Made by a program: the position numbers and the translations under genes. This document shows positions 34,541-43,693 of a DNA stretch of 62,793 nt, one piece after another (the stretch's first letter is position 1; each line of letters opens with the position of its first letter). The notes beneath the pieces were generated by a model. It was not told the DNA's origin, did no database searches, and saw only the letters and a program-made list of their open reading frames with translations. The stretch is from SFFI01 sp964398655 (GTDB taxonomy: Bacteria; Bacillota; Clostridia; Saccharofermentanales; DTU023). Where the stretch lies: the NCBI GenBank assembly GCA_964398655.1, contig CAYNNG010000009.1, positions 1 to 62,793 on the forward strand, in the 5' to 3' direction.

Positions 34541-36580
34541 TTGACTCAAGTAGATTTTTCCCAGGCTAGACAATTCTGCCTACCAGATGAACTGCCCGCA
34601 TACCCCAAATTTCAAGAAGGTATCCGCCGGGCTCCCCGCCGTGAAACTAAACTCAGCCCTCATGATGTAGAGCTGGCTGTGCGCAATGCCCTGCGGTACG
34701 TGCCAGAGCATCTCCATGCTGAATTGGCTGAAGAGTTCTATCAGGAACTCAAGGAACACGGCAAAATTTATGCTTACCGCTATCGCCCCGAGGGCAGAAT
34801 CTATGCCAAACCCATAGACGAATATAAGGGCAAATGTATTGAAGGTAAGGCCTTCCAGGTCATGATTGATAACAACCTGGACTTTGACGTAGCCCTTTAC
34901 CCCTACGAACTGGTCACTTACGGAGAAACCGGTTCTGTATGTCAGAACTGGCTCCAATACCGGCTAATTAAAATGTACTTAGAAGAGCTGGATCAAAACC
35001 AAACTCTGGTCCTGCTTTCCGGCCACCCCCTGGGCCTCTTCCACTCTAACCCCAATGCTCCTCGCGTAATCTTGACCAACGGCCTCTTGATTGGTGAGTA
35101 CGACAATTTGGAAGACTTCAACCGCGGCCGGGCCCTGGGCGTTTCCTCCTACGGCCAAATGACCGCTGGCGGCTGGATGTACATTGGTCCTCAAGGCATC
35201 GTTCACGGTACCTACAACACCGTACTCAATGCTGCCCGTCTCAAACTGGGTGTAGGCAGGGATGAAAACTTGGCCGGTGTACTCTTTGTGTCTTCTGGCT
35301 TAGGCGGCATGTCTGGCGCCCAAGGCAAGGCCATTGAAATTGCCGGCGGCGTAGGCATCATCGCGGAAGTCGACTATTCTCGTATCCAGACCCGTTACGA
35401 CCAGGGCTGGGTTTCCGCCATCGCGGAGAGTCCGGAAGAATCCTTTAAGATGGCTCAGGAAGCTATGGAGAAGAAGGAAGCCAAGGCCATCGCCTTCCAC
35501 GGCAACATTGTGGACCTCCTCTCCTATGCCGTAGAGCACAATATTCACATTCCTCTGCTGTCTGACCAGACCTCCTGCCACGAACCCTATACCGGCGGCT
35601 ACTGCCCCGAAGGCCTGACCTTTGAGGAAAGAACCAAGATGCTGGCAGAGGATCCGGAGGGCTTCCACAAGCGGGTTGACTCCACCCTGCAGCACCACTT
35701 CCAGCTGATTAAGACCTTGACCGATAGAGGCACCTATTTCTTTGACTACGGCAACTCCTTCCTCAAGGCCGTCTTTGACGCTGGAGTCACGGAAATTGCC
35801 AAGAATGGCCACGACGACAAAGATGGCTTCATTTGGCCTTCCTATGTGGAAGACATCATGGGACCCCTGCTCTTTGACTATGGTTATGGTCCCTTCCGCT
35901 GGGTCTGCCTGTCTGGTAAAGACGAAGACTTGCGGGCTACTGACCAAGCTGCTATGTCCTGCATTGATCCCAACCGCCGTTACCAAGACCGCGACAACTA
36001 CAACTGGATCCGCGATGCGGAGAAGAACAAACTAGTCGTAGGTTCCAAGGCTCGGATCCTCTACCAGGATGCCGAAGGTCGCCTGCGCATTGCCTTAAAG
36101 TTTAACGAGCTGGTACGTGAAGGTAAGATCGGACCTGTTATGATTGGCCGTGACCACCACGACTGCGGCGGCACCGACTCTCCCTTCCGTGAAACCTCCA
36201 ATATCAAGGATGGTTCTAATATCACCGCCGATATGGCTACCTCCGTCTTCGCCGGGAACGCCGCCCGCGGCATGTCCCTCTGCGCCCTGCACAACGGTGG
36301 CGGCACAGGTATCGGCAAGGCCATCAACGGTGGCTTTGGCTGCGTCTTAGACGGTTCTGAACGCATTGATACCATTCTCAAGCAGGCTGTGCTCTGGGAC
36401 GTTATGTGCGGTGTAGCCCGCCGGGCTTGGGCCACCAACCCTGCCGCGATGGAAACCTCGGCCATCTACAATCAAAACATGGAAGGTCAAGACCACATCA
36501 CCCTGCCTTACCTGGCAGATGATCAGCTGATCTCCGATCTCATGGCCAAGCACCAGGACGACCGCCATTATTTCGAATAA
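34541..36580 (+). CDS. hutU: Urocanate hydratase
   Basis: This 679-aa NAD+-dependent enzyme converts urocanate to imidazolone propionate in histidine breakdown. Conserved blocks include YGQMTAGGWMYIGPQGIVHGT, SSGLGGMSGAQGKA (NAD site) and GRDHHDCGGTDSPFRE; the C-terminal ALHNGGGTGIGKAINGGFG is typical. The length matches the long urocanase form. The start is TTG at 34541, because CTGAAGGAGG lies 9 nt upstream; an in-frame ATG at 34496 would put that site inside the gene. No hutH, hutI or hutG is nearby, which is unusual, and no regulator is adjacent. Confidence 0.95.
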   Translation: MTQVDFSQARQFCLPDELPAYPKFQEGIRRAPRRETKLSPHDVELAVRNALRYVPEHLHAELAEEFYQELKEHGKIYAYRYRPEGRIYAKPIDEYKGKCIEGKAFQVMIDNNLDFDVALYPYELVTYGETGSVCQNWLQYRLIKMYLEELDQNQTLVLLSGHPLGLFHSNPNAPRVILTNGLLIGEYDNLEDFNRGRALGVSSYGQMTAGGWMYIGPQGIVHGTYNTVLNAARLKLGVGRDENLAGVLFVSSGLGGMSGAQGKAIEIAGGVGIIAEVDYSRIQTRYDQGWVSAIAESPEESFKMAQEAMEKKEAKAIAFHGNIVDLLSYAVEHNIHIPLLSDQTSCHEPYTGGYCPEGLTFEERTKMLAEDPEGFHKRVDSTLQHHFQLIKTLTDRGTYFFDYGNSFLKAVFDAGVTEIAKNGHDDKDGFIWPSYVEDIMGPLLFDYGYGPFRWVCLSGKDEDLRATDQAAMSCIDPNRRYQDRDNYNWIRDAEKNKLVVGSKARILYQDAEGRLRIALKFNELVREGKIGPVMIGRDHHDCGGTDSPFRETSNIKDGSNITADMATSVFAGNAARGMSLCALHNGGGTGIGKAINGGFGCVLDGSERIDTILKQAVLWDVMCGVARRAWATNPAAMETSAIYNQNMEGQDHITLPYLADDQLISDLMAKHQDDRHYFE

Positions 36581-36644
36581 GCGTTTTTCGCAATCCACCA
36601 GCCCATAATTACCAGGTCTAGCTAAACTAGCTGGGACTTACAAA

Positions 36645-36692
36645 GCAAGAGAGGGTGTCTCAAAATCTCACAGAGGCACTCTCTTACTTTTG
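36645..36692. terminator. Terminator-like element downstream of hutU, GAGGGTGTCTC family
   Basis: AAGAGAGGGTGTCTC pairs with GAGGCACTCTCTT around a ~10-nt loop and is followed on the plus strand by ACTTTTGTATT. It lies ~65 bp after the hutU stop and also faces the minus-strand SDR pseudogene, so it could serve both. The outer stem belongs to the dispersed family also at ~292, 24010 and 41600. Confidence 0.7.
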
Positions 36693-36724
36693 TATTAGGG
36701 GGTGCAGATAAATTCTCGCAGGGC

Positions 36725-37263
36725 TTAAACCAGACTCTGTCTTTGCGGAATCCTGCGAATATCTGCTAATTTCACCTTGAGCTTTTCGCCCAGGCNNNNN
36801 NNNNNNNNNNNNNNNNNNNNNNNNNNNNNNNNNNNNNNNNNNNNNNNNNNNNNNNNNNNNNNNNNNNNNNNNNNNNNNNNNNNNNNNNNNNNNNNGCCCA
36901 GGCGTAGGACCCGGTGGATAGGAGTTCTGCCCGAAGCTTTGGCGGCCAGTTTAATCAGTTCTTCAATGCTCACGTAGTGGCCGGACAGGATATAGGTCTG
37001 GCTGCTCCCACCTTCATAGAGGGCCTTCAAGAGGCCGTCTGCCACATCCCGCACGTCTACAAAGTCGTAGCCGCCCTTGACTAGGGTGGTAAGCTTGCCG
37101 CTGAGGAAGTCACGGATCGTTTGATTTAAGTGGTTGTTATGTTCGTAATCGTAGGGTCCTATGATGCCTGAGGGGTGGACCAGGACTACATCCAAGCCCT
37201 TTTTACCACCACGTTGCCCAGGTGGCCAGATGCACCTGTAATTACATATATGCTTTTCTTCAT
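36725..37263 (-). pseudogene. Decayed NAD-dependent epimerase/dehydratase (SDR) gene
   Basis: From an ATG at 37263, preceded by a GGAAGGGG-like ribosome binding site, the minus strand reads MKKSIYVITGASGHLG, a Rossmann start, for about 21 codons. Coding likeness then jumps to a different frame at KGLDVVLVHPSGIIGPYDY, which normally lies ~140 residues into such proteins. So about 110 residues are missing and the frame is shifted near 37200. The later part (DFVDVRDVADGLLKALYEGG) looks ordinary, then a 100-N gap precedes the last ~25 codons. An assembly collapse at this site cannot be excluded, given the nearby gap. Confidence 0.75.
36796..36895. other. Assembly gap (100 N)
   Basis: Exactly 100 undetermined bases lie in the SDR pseudogene. 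The 8-mer GCCCAGGC borders both sides of the gap, which hints at an overlap or repeat that the assembler failed to merge. Confidence 0.99.
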
Positions 37264-37361
37264 AGAGCTGACCCCTTCCCTTAGTTTGCTGTTTAAGTAT
37301 AGCAGGAGGGCATTGGGACAATTAGGCAGAAATGTGAGTTTCTGTGTCAGAATACCTAGGA

Positions 37362-38396
37362 TTAGTCGATAATAAAGACCTTGCCGATCAGGTTATACAC
37401 ATCCTGGTCTACGTAGGATTTAGAGGCCTTGAGAATACGCTTAGAGTTCAGCATGGGTTTTTTCTGCAAGACTCTAGCGGCCGGGGCGTTGATCTTCTCA
37501 AACTCTGACCAAATCAGGTCCATAGTTTTGAGAGACGCCACATTGCCCAATTCCTCATCGCAGGACAGCATCAGGCAGACGGCGATCACGCGGGCCATGT
37601 GCCGGTACATGTACTGCTGCAGGCGCTGGGGCCGCACAGAGTCCAAGCGAACCCGGCGGAACATCTCCAGGGCCACCGCCAGGAGGTCCTTCAGGTGTCT
37701 CTGCATGACCTTCATATTTGAGGCCTGGCCTGGCCGGCCCACGGGGAAGATATACACAGGCTCCGCCAGATAGTAGATGCGCCTAACGTGAGGCAAGGGC
37801 TCATAGGAGAAAATTTCATCTACATAGGCCAGCTGGTCAGGTAAGCGGAGCTTAATTTTTCTTAAAAGGTCCAGGCGGTAGACCAAGGACTGCTTGCCCA
37901 GGATCTGGTCTATGGCAAAGTTCTTTAAGCGAGACCAGGAGTTGATACCCTCTTCCGGAAAGACATTGGCAAAACTCGCGCGCTGGAGCTGCTTTTTACC
38001 CTGTTTCTGAGGAATTTCGTAATAATAGTCTGCCACCAGAAGCTCGGGCTTGGGATTTTTTTCCTCCAGGTCCTTTAAGACCTGCATCAGCTTAGCCAGA
38101 CCTTGAGGATCCAAACGGTCGTCACCGTCTAAAATACGGAACCAGGGGCAGGTCGCTTCACGCAAGGCAATATTGAGGGCAGAGCCCAGTCCACCATACT
38201 CTTTATTAATAAGCCGAATGTGGTCAGGATATTTTTCCACATAGGCGGCAACGCTTTGAGAGATTTGGGGGTTAGAGCCATCATTGACAACTAGAACTTC
38301 CAAGCCTTCAATCCCTGCATCCAGGATGCTGTCCAGGCAGGTCCCAATCGTGAATTCTGCCTGATAGGCTGGAATAGCGACCGTTAAATAGTTCAT
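37362..38396 (-). CDS. Glycosyltransferase family 2
   Basis: This 344-aa cytoplasmic glycosyltransferase has a GT-A fold. The N-terminus LTVAIPAYQAEFTIGTCLDS, the nucleotide site VLVVNDGS and the metal motif ILDGDDRLD are visible. The C-terminal half is helical and lacks membrane segments. The donor and acceptor cannot be told. No other polysaccharide genes stand nearby. AAAGAGG precedes the ATG. Confidence 0.9.
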   Translation of the reverse strand: MNYLTVAIPAYQAEFTIGTCLDSILDAGIEGLEVLVVNDGSNPQISQSVAAYVEKYPDHIRLINKEYGGLGSALNIALREATCPWFRILDGDDRLDPQGLAKLMQVLKDLEEKNPKPELLVADYYYEIPQKQGKKQLQRASFANVFPEEGINSWSRLKNFAIDQILGKQSLVYRLDLLRKIKLRLPDQLAYVDEIFSYEPLPHVRRIYYLAEPVYIFPVGRPGQASNMKVMQRHLKDLLAVALEMFRRVRLDSVRPQRLQQYMYRHMARVIAVCLMLSCDEELGNVASLKTMDLIWSEFEKINAPAARVLQKKPMLNSKRILKASKSYVDQDVYNLIGKVFIID

Positions 38397-38524
38397 CTAT
38401 ACCTCTTTCCTGGCCACTATACTAGGCCAAACCTTCCCAAATTTCGTTGAACTTCGGCAACATCAACATTTTTATTCTAACAAAGCTTAAATTCATGTCA
38501 ATATCGCCAATTATTTAGGCTGGC

Positions 38525-39238
38525 CTAATAGGGCTTCAGTCGGGAAATTAGTTGTTCACGCGCTTTCTTTTGAATACGCGGGGTGTACATGACCAGAGCA
38601 TAGCGTTGGCCGTCCTCCGTTCCCCGCACAGTCAGGGCATGTTTGTCCTCTTCAATGCTTTCCATACTCTCAAAGGGGAATAATTTCCAGCCAATAATAA
38701 AGCCGTCCCGCCAGTAGCCGCAGAGGGAGAAAAAGACATCCTGCCGGGAAAGTTTGGACTTAGAGACAGTATCGCGGTAAACCAGGCCGTCCTCTTGCTT
38801 TGTTAATAGGACTTGCCCTCCCCCACTGGCGACCAAGGAAAGGGTGATCAGCAGGAAGAGGTAGTTAAGCCAGTGGTTAAAGACTCCGCCAAAGAAGCCG
38901 TCTGCGTTGAGCAGGGAGGCAAAATAAATGCCATTTATGGAAATAAACAGGTAGATGTAAATTACGCCCAGGATCCGCAAGGTTGTAATCGGATAGTCCA
39001 GGTCGGGCAGAGTTAAGAGACCCGCAGTACGTCTGAAGTGGTTAGAGATCATGCCCACCATGCCGAAGGCGAAAGCGGCCAAAAGCAAGGGCAGGGCGTA
39101 TTGCCAGAAAGGTAAGAGCTGATGCTCGCCCAAATGCATGGCCAGACCGGATAAAATCAGCATGACAGCCCCTGCTATCCAGGCAAGTTTTTTGCTTCTC
39201 GGATTCCAGGCCAGTGTGTTTGGCACTTGATTGTTCAT
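38525..39238 (-). CDS. Predicted four-helix membrane protein of unknown function
   Basis: I do not recognise the family. The 237-aa protein begins at the ATG at 39238, preceded by AAGGAG, so an upstream ATG at 39274 is rejected. Four hydrophobic segments are visible near residues 19-37, 45-63, 88-108 and 121-141. The C-terminal ~90 residues are soluble and beta-rich (FPFESMESIEEDKHALTV), like a membrane-linked PH-type or YcxB-like domain; that likeness is weak. It lies between AlkD-like and glycosyltransferase genes on the same strand, without overlap. Confidence 0.65.
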   Translation of the reverse strand: MNNQVPNTLAWNPRSKKLAWIAGAVMLILSGLAMHLGEHQLLPFWQYALPLLLAAFAFGMVGMISNHFRRTAGLLTLPDLDYPITTLRILGVIYIYLFISINGIYFASLLNADGFFGGVFNHWLNYLFLLITLSLVASGGGQVLLTKQEDGLVYRDTVSKSKLSRQDVFFSLCGYWRDGFIIGWKLFPFESMESIEEDKHALTVRGTEDGQRYALVMYTPRIQKKAREQLISRLKPY

Positions 39239-39333
39239 GTAAAATCTCCTTGACACAAAGCAAGCCGGACCCAAAGCGGGTCCGGTTATTTACTATATTC
39301 TAACTGATAGGCCCAAGCCTGTATATAAAAGGC

Positions 39334-39987
39334 TTAGGTCAAGTTTAGCTCTAACCGGATGTAAGAAGAAAGCTGGTCTTTATGCTGGCTTAAAAAGTCC
39401 TGCACGAAATCTGGCTTGGCCTCCTGCAGCTCCTTTAGGCTTTCAGCCAAGGCTGTCTGCACAAAATCCTGCGGGTCATTTAAGCAATTGGCCCAGATCT
39501 GAGCCATAAGTTCCTGGTCTGTGTACACTCCGCGGTCCATTTGATGGAGCACAGCCGTGCGTTTAAGCCAGGGATCATCGCTCTTAGACCAGGCCAGGAC
39601 CTTCTGCCCCAACTCCGGATGGATAGCCGTCAAGAGATTAACCAGCCGGTGCAGGATATTGTTGGTATCCCAGCCAGGTTTATCGACGATCAATTTTTTA
39701 AGCTTGGTCAGATCCTGCTTTTGGAGAAGCTCCCGTCGGGCTGTAAGATATTGCAGGGCAAAATACTGGAATTCCCGGATATTTTGCTCCCAGCAACACT
39801 CGACAAATTCCCAATCCAGCTTATCCGGCTCTTTATCTGTGGATAGCTGATCTTCCATGACCTTGGCTCTGGCAGTGGAGTCCAAACCCTTAAAGCGGTA
39901 GGTATTGCCCATGAGATGTTCCATCTCACTGGCTTTCTGCCTATTCGCATATTTGGACAAGTCCGTACATAACTGCTTGAAATTCAT
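39334..39987 (-). CDS. DNA alkylation repair protein (AlkD-like HEAT repeats)
   Basis: This 217-aa all-helical protein resembles the AlkC/AlkD glycosylases, which remove N3- and N7-alkylated bases. Visible family segments are REFQYFALQYLTARRELL, KPGWDTNNILHRLV and SDDPWLKRTAVLHQM. In AlkD the middle block usually reads WWDTVD; here one Trp is replaced, so activity is not certain. GGAGG precedes the ATG. It stands alone, divergent from the MATE gene. Confidence 0.82.
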   Translation of the reverse strand: MNFKQLCTDLSKYANRQKASEMEHLMGNTYRFKGLDSTARAKVMEDQLSTDKEPDKLDWEFVECCWEQNIREFQYFALQYLTARRELLQKQDLTKLKKLIVDKPGWDTNNILHRLVNLLTAIHPELGQKVLAWSKSDDPWLKRTAVLHQMDRGVYTDQELMAQIWANCLNDPQDFVQTALAESLKELQEAKPDFVQDFLSQHKDQLSSYIRLELNLT

Positions 39988-40141
39988 GAGCCCTCCTTAG
40001 GAATTTGGTCAAGACTAAACTCGATTTAGAACGGTAATAAACTGAAGCTATATCTGCCATCCGTGGTCCTGAAAGACGAAAGACGGCCATACAGTAATTT
40101 ATATACCTCATTATAGCACATGGTTTTTCCCCTCCTGTGCT

Positions 40142-41575
40142 ATGATGGAAGCTATGAAAAATCACGAGAATAAAAATTTAGACTTAACTCAGGGAGTTAT
40201 TTGGAAGCAGATTATCTATTTTGTAGTCCCTCTGATCCTCACCGCCTTGCTGCAGCAAGCTTACAATACGGTAGACCTCTTAATTGTCGGTAACCTTTCC
40301 GACTCTCTATCTATGGCAGCCATTGGGGTCACGGCCTCTTTGACTTTCATGATGCTCGGCCTTTTCATGGGCCTTTCTACCGGGGCTTCCGTCATCGTGG
40401 CCCAGGCTTTCGGAGCCAAAGACAGCGCCCGGACCAGTCGAGCAGTACATACCACCTACGCCCTGGCCGTCTTATCTGGCCTCTTCTTAACCATTTTTGC
40501 CTGGTTTATCGCCCCCCTGGTCCTGGACCGCATGGGGACACCGCCGGAGATTTTTGCTGAGGCCCTGGCCTATACCCGGATTTACTTCCTTGGCTGCATC
40601 CCCCTCCTGGTTTATAACATGGGCACCGGGATCTTGCGGGCTGTAGGCGATTCCCGCAGCCCCCTCTTTTACCTAATCGTTTCCACCATTACCAATATCG
40701 TCCTGGACCTGATCTTCGTGGGTCCCCTCAACATGCGGGCCGCAGGCGCCGCTTGGGCCACCTTTATCGCCCAATGCCTTACCTCCCTGCTCCTGACCAT
40801 CAATCTCGTAAAGACCGAAGGCATGCACCGCTTGGATTTACATCAGATTCGTATATATAAAGAAGAATTAAAAGAAATCGTAAGTATCGGGCTGCCGGCC
40901 GGCATCCAATCCTCCTTGATTTCTTTTTCCAACGTCTTGATTCAATCTCGGATTAACAGCTTCGGCCATGAGGCGATCGCAGGCATTTCGGCTGCCAACC
41001 GCTATGACGGCTTCATGATGGTCGGTCTTAACTCCTTCATGATGGCATCCACGACCTTCACCGGTCAAAATATCGGGGCCAAGAAGATTGAGCGACTCAA
41101 GCAAGGGGCCAAGACCACAACTTACATGGGCATGGGCTTCTCCATCTCCATGAGCATCATCCTCCTCATCTTTGGCCGTCCCCTTATGGGGCTCTTTTCA
41201 CAAGACCCCAGTGTAATTGAGTACGGCTACGGGAAGATCCTCATCTACGCCCCCTTCCACTGGATTTTCACCAGCGCCCAGGTCTTGTCCGGTGTAATCA
41301 GAGGTGCTGGTCAGTCCCTCTACCCCATGCTGGTTTCGATCTTCTGCATGGTGGGCGTGCGGACCCTTTGGAACTACCCTATCGCGCAATATTTCCAAAC
41401 TGTTCCCGCCCTGGCAGACTTTGGCGCCTCCATTAACCTGGTCCACTGGTCTTATCCTGTCTCCTGGATAATCACCTTCGCTTGTATCATGATCTACTAC
41501 CGGACCCAGCATTGGCTGCCCGAAAACCTCAGGCATCTCTATCACGGGGTTGAGGCTCCAGAAAGTTCTAACTAA
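40142..41575 (+). CDS. MATE family multidrug/cation antiporter
   Basis: This 477-aa membrane protein has 12 predicted helices. The first half starts with LTQGVIWKQIIYFVVPLIL and shows LLIVGNLSDSLSMAAIGV; the second half begins near IVSIGLPAGIQSSLISFSN, an internal repeat typical of MATE pumps that expel drugs or metabolites using Na+ or H+. The start may be the ATG at 40142 or 40154; neither has a strong ribosome binding site. It is closely related in plan to the second MATE at 58206-59645. Confidence 0.93.
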   Translation: MMEAMKNHENKNLDLTQGVIWKQIIYFVVPLILTALLQQAYNTVDLLIVGNLSDSLSMAAIGVTASLTFMMLGLFMGLSTGASVIVAQAFGAKDSARTSRAVHTTYALAVLSGLFLTIFAWFIAPLVLDRMGTPPEIFAEALAYTRIYFLGCIPLLVYNMGTGILRAVGDSRSPLFYLIVSTITNIVLDLIFVGPLNMRAAGAAWATFIAQCLTSLLLTINLVKTEGMHRLDLHQIRIYKEELKEIVSIGLPAGIQSSLISFSNVLIQSRINSFGHEAIAGISAANRYDGFMMVGLNSFMMASTTFTGQNIGAKKIERLKQGAKTTTYMGMGFSISMSIILLIFGRPLMGLFSQDPSVIEYGYGKILIYAPFHWIFTSAQVLSGVIRGAGQSLYPMLVSIFCMVGVRTLWNYPIAQYFQTVPALADFGASINLVHWSYPVSWIITFACIMIYYRTQHWLPENLRHLYHGVEAPESSN

Positions 41576-41579
41576 TGAA

Positions 41580-41622
41580 AAGAGGGTGTTCCTGGCACTA
41601 CTGTGCTCAGGAGACACCCTTA
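41580..41622. terminator. Bidirectional terminator, GAGGGTGTCTC family
   Basis: GAGGGTGTTCCT pairs with AGGAGACACCCT around an inner GGCAC-TACT-GTGCT hairpin. It lies between the convergent MATE and FMN reductase genes, so it can end both transcripts. The outer stem matches the elements near 292, 24010 and 36667. Confidence 0.7.
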
Positions 41623-41632
41623 TATTGTCTGC

Positions 41633-42193
41633 TTATTGGGCTGCTTGGTCTAAAAATTTTAGATAGGCGTCAGCCTGCTTTTCCAGATAGGGCTGACTAG
41701 AAACCAGCTTGAGCTTGCCATTTTCGGCTTGGTCTTGCACGTTGCCAATGCCCAGGCGGGGCTGGTTCATGATTTGTAAATTCAAAAACGACAGGAGCAT
41801 GACCAAGAGGTCTTGGGCGACAAAAGTCGCGCCGCCGCCCATACTAGCGCCAGAAATCGCGGCGGGTTTACCAATAATTACGGGGCGGCTGCCGTCGTTT
41901 AAGGGACGGGATAGCCAGTCAATAAGGTTTTTCAGGACACCAGAGTAAGAGTGGTTATATTCAGGGGTAAAGAACCACAAACCATCCACCTCCTGCACCT
42001 TCGCTCGAACTCTTTGGATAGCTGCCGGGGGATCAGCCTCCAGGTCTTCATTCATAAAGGGAATATCGGCATATTCCAGAATTTCAAAATCTGCTTTATC
42101 TCCGAGGTATTGTCCTACGGCTTCTGCCAGCTGTCTATTCCAAGATTCCTTACGCAAGGAACCTACAATTGCTAAAATCTTTTTCTTGGCCAT
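41633..42193 (-). CDS. NADPH-dependent FMN reductase family protein
   Basis: This 186-aa flavodoxin-like protein has the FMN phosphate loop VGSLRKESWNRQLA and the signature WFFTPEYNHSYSGVLKNLID. Such enzymes reduce FMN, quinones or azo dyes with NADPH. GGAGG precedes the ATG. It is a single gene, convergent with the MATE gene. Confidence 0.93.
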   Translation of the reverse strand: MAKKKILAIVGSLRKESWNRQLAEAVGQYLGDKADFEILEYADIPFMNEDLEADPPAAIQRVRAKVQEVDGLWFFTPEYNHSYSGVLKNLIDWLSRPLNDGSRPVIIGKPAAISGASMGGGATFVAQDLLVMLLSFLNLQIMNQPRLGIGNVQDQAENGKLKLVSSQPYLEKQADAYLKFLDQAAQ

Positions 42194-42300
42194 ATTAAAT
42201 CCTCCTTTTGTTAGGCTAGTTAGACTTTAACGAAGACTTAACAGGCCTGAGGTAACTGGTGTATCTCAGACAGAAGAGTAAAGAGGCCTTGTCCTCCCTT

Positions 42301-43491
42301 TTAGGGTTGCAGGGGTGGCGGGGAAGTTTCACCCGTATAACCAGGCTCCGGAGTGTCGGCGCCAGGAAGGTCTGGAGCCTGGTCCAGGCCAGATCCACTA
42401 GGATTGGGTTCCGCAGAGGCCTGACCAGAGGCAAGTGTCCCCGTATTATATTGATAGAGCAAGGTTCCCAAGGCTGGCAAGACATCATATGCGGCAATGT
42501 TCTGTGTGAATACCGCGTAGGCAAAAGGCCGGTCTGACCAGACCAAACCTATTTCGTGGTTGAGTCCGGCAAAATTGCCATATTTGGAAGAAACAGCCAC
42601 GGGAATGCCCTTGGTCAAAAACTCATTCCAGGTGGAAGAGGTCATAGTAGTGAGAATATTCTGGTAAGAAGGAAACTCGCTGTCGAAGTAGAGCTGGGTA
42701 ATAAGCCCCAGGCCCTCACGGGCAGACATGGTCACATCGCTCGCATAGTGGGTGCCCGTGCGTTCATCCATAAAGTTGTGCAGCATGCGTCCGTGGCGGT
42801 CAAAGTAGCCAAAGATGGCGGAGGTTGCCGCATTGTCCGAATAGAGCAAGGCCGAGTCTACCAAACTTTGCATGGATACCAGCTTGCCCTGCTGGCCAGG
42901 GTCCATATTATCTGCGGAGAACCACTCTGAGGGCAGGTAAACAATTTGCATGTCGGCAGGAAAATAACCCTGGTCGGTAAGCTGGCCCACCACCATAGCC
43001 GCTGCCACCTTGATTACCGAGGCGGACTGGTAACGGGCATCCGCGTTTAAGGTATATACCTCGTTGGTAGTCAGGTCTTGATAGGCAATCGAAATTCCTG
43101 AACTGCTGAGTCCACGTTCTTGCAAGAATTGGTTGACTGCGCTGGACAGACCAGCCACAGCCGGGCCATTTTCGGGGCCAGCAAAATTCTTAAAGCCCCC
43201 GCCCGCCAGGTTCTGCAGGTTGCCGGGATCAAACTCACCCTTCATGTCGTAGGTAGTTTCCGTAGCTTTTTTACTAGTTTCCTCGGTTTTTCGGGGTTTA
43301 GTTTCCTTGGTCGTCTCTTCCGAGTCTTTGTCGTCTGCGGACTCGCTGGGGCGGCTATAATTTATCGGTCTAATCGTGGTTTTGTGGCCGCAGGCCGTGA
43401 GGGGAATCAAGAGACCTACGCACAGCAAGAGGACACAAAAAACTCTGAGGGCTCTAAGAAAAGGCGATTTATGTTTAAATTGAGAATGCAT
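42301..43491 (-). CDS. Lipoprotein with serine beta-lactamase/PBP-like domain
   Basis: This 396-aa protein starts at the ATG at 43491, with AGGA upstream. A lipoprotein signal ends in LTAC (C34). After a charged Thr/Glu/Lys linker comes a serine-hydrolase domain: S158-V-I-K161 (the SxxK motif), S218-D-N220 (the SDN motif) and K303-Y-G305 in place of KTG. No clear class A Glu166 motif is seen, so true beta-lactamase activity is doubtful; a D,D-peptidase or wall-related role fits equally. The C-terminus is proline-rich and ends in TSPPPLQP, sharing the TSPPPL motif of the CAP protein at 25528-26736. Confidence 0.82.
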   Translation of the reverse strand: MHSQFKHKSPFLRALRVFCVLLLCVGLLIPLTACGHKTTIRPINYSRPSESADDKDSEETTKETKPRKTEETSKKATETTYDMKGEFDPGNLQNLAGGGFKNFAGPENGPAVAGLSSAVNQFLQERGLSSSGISIAYQDLTTNEVYTLNADARYQSASVIKVAAAMVVGQLTDQGYFPADMQIVYLPSEWFSADNMDPGQQGKLVSMQSLVDSALLYSDNAATSAIFGYFDRHGRMLHNFMDERTGTHYASDVTMSAREGLGLITQLYFDSEFPSYQNILTTMTSSTWNEFLTKGIPVAVSSKYGNFAGLNHEIGLVWSDRPFAYAVFTQNIAAYDVLPALGTLLYQYNTGTLASGQASAEPNPSGSGLDQAPDLPGADTPEPGYTGETSPPPLQP

Positions 43492-43693
43492 AAGATTTCC
43501 TGTGAGGGCCGATCTAACATATTGGCCATAGAGACCTAAGGGCAAGAGCTCGTGGCCCTCGACTTTTGCTCAGCCCTCCATATATTATATAGGAAAGCTA
43601 CAAATTTACTACATTCTGGGTCGTAGCCAGACCCAAATGATCCGCCTAGTCTGGCCCACTGCGGCCAGGCAGCAGAGGAAAGTGAGCGCGCAG

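Noticed and set aside
35300..35986. 228-aa open frame antisense to hutU
   Set aside because: It lies wholly within the conserved urocanase gene, has no ribosome binding site and is a by-product of G+C-biased codon use.
42301..43491. Beta-lactamase resistance gene
   Set aside because: SxxK and SDN are present, but KTG is KYG and no class A Glu166 motif is apparent, so resistance is not supported.
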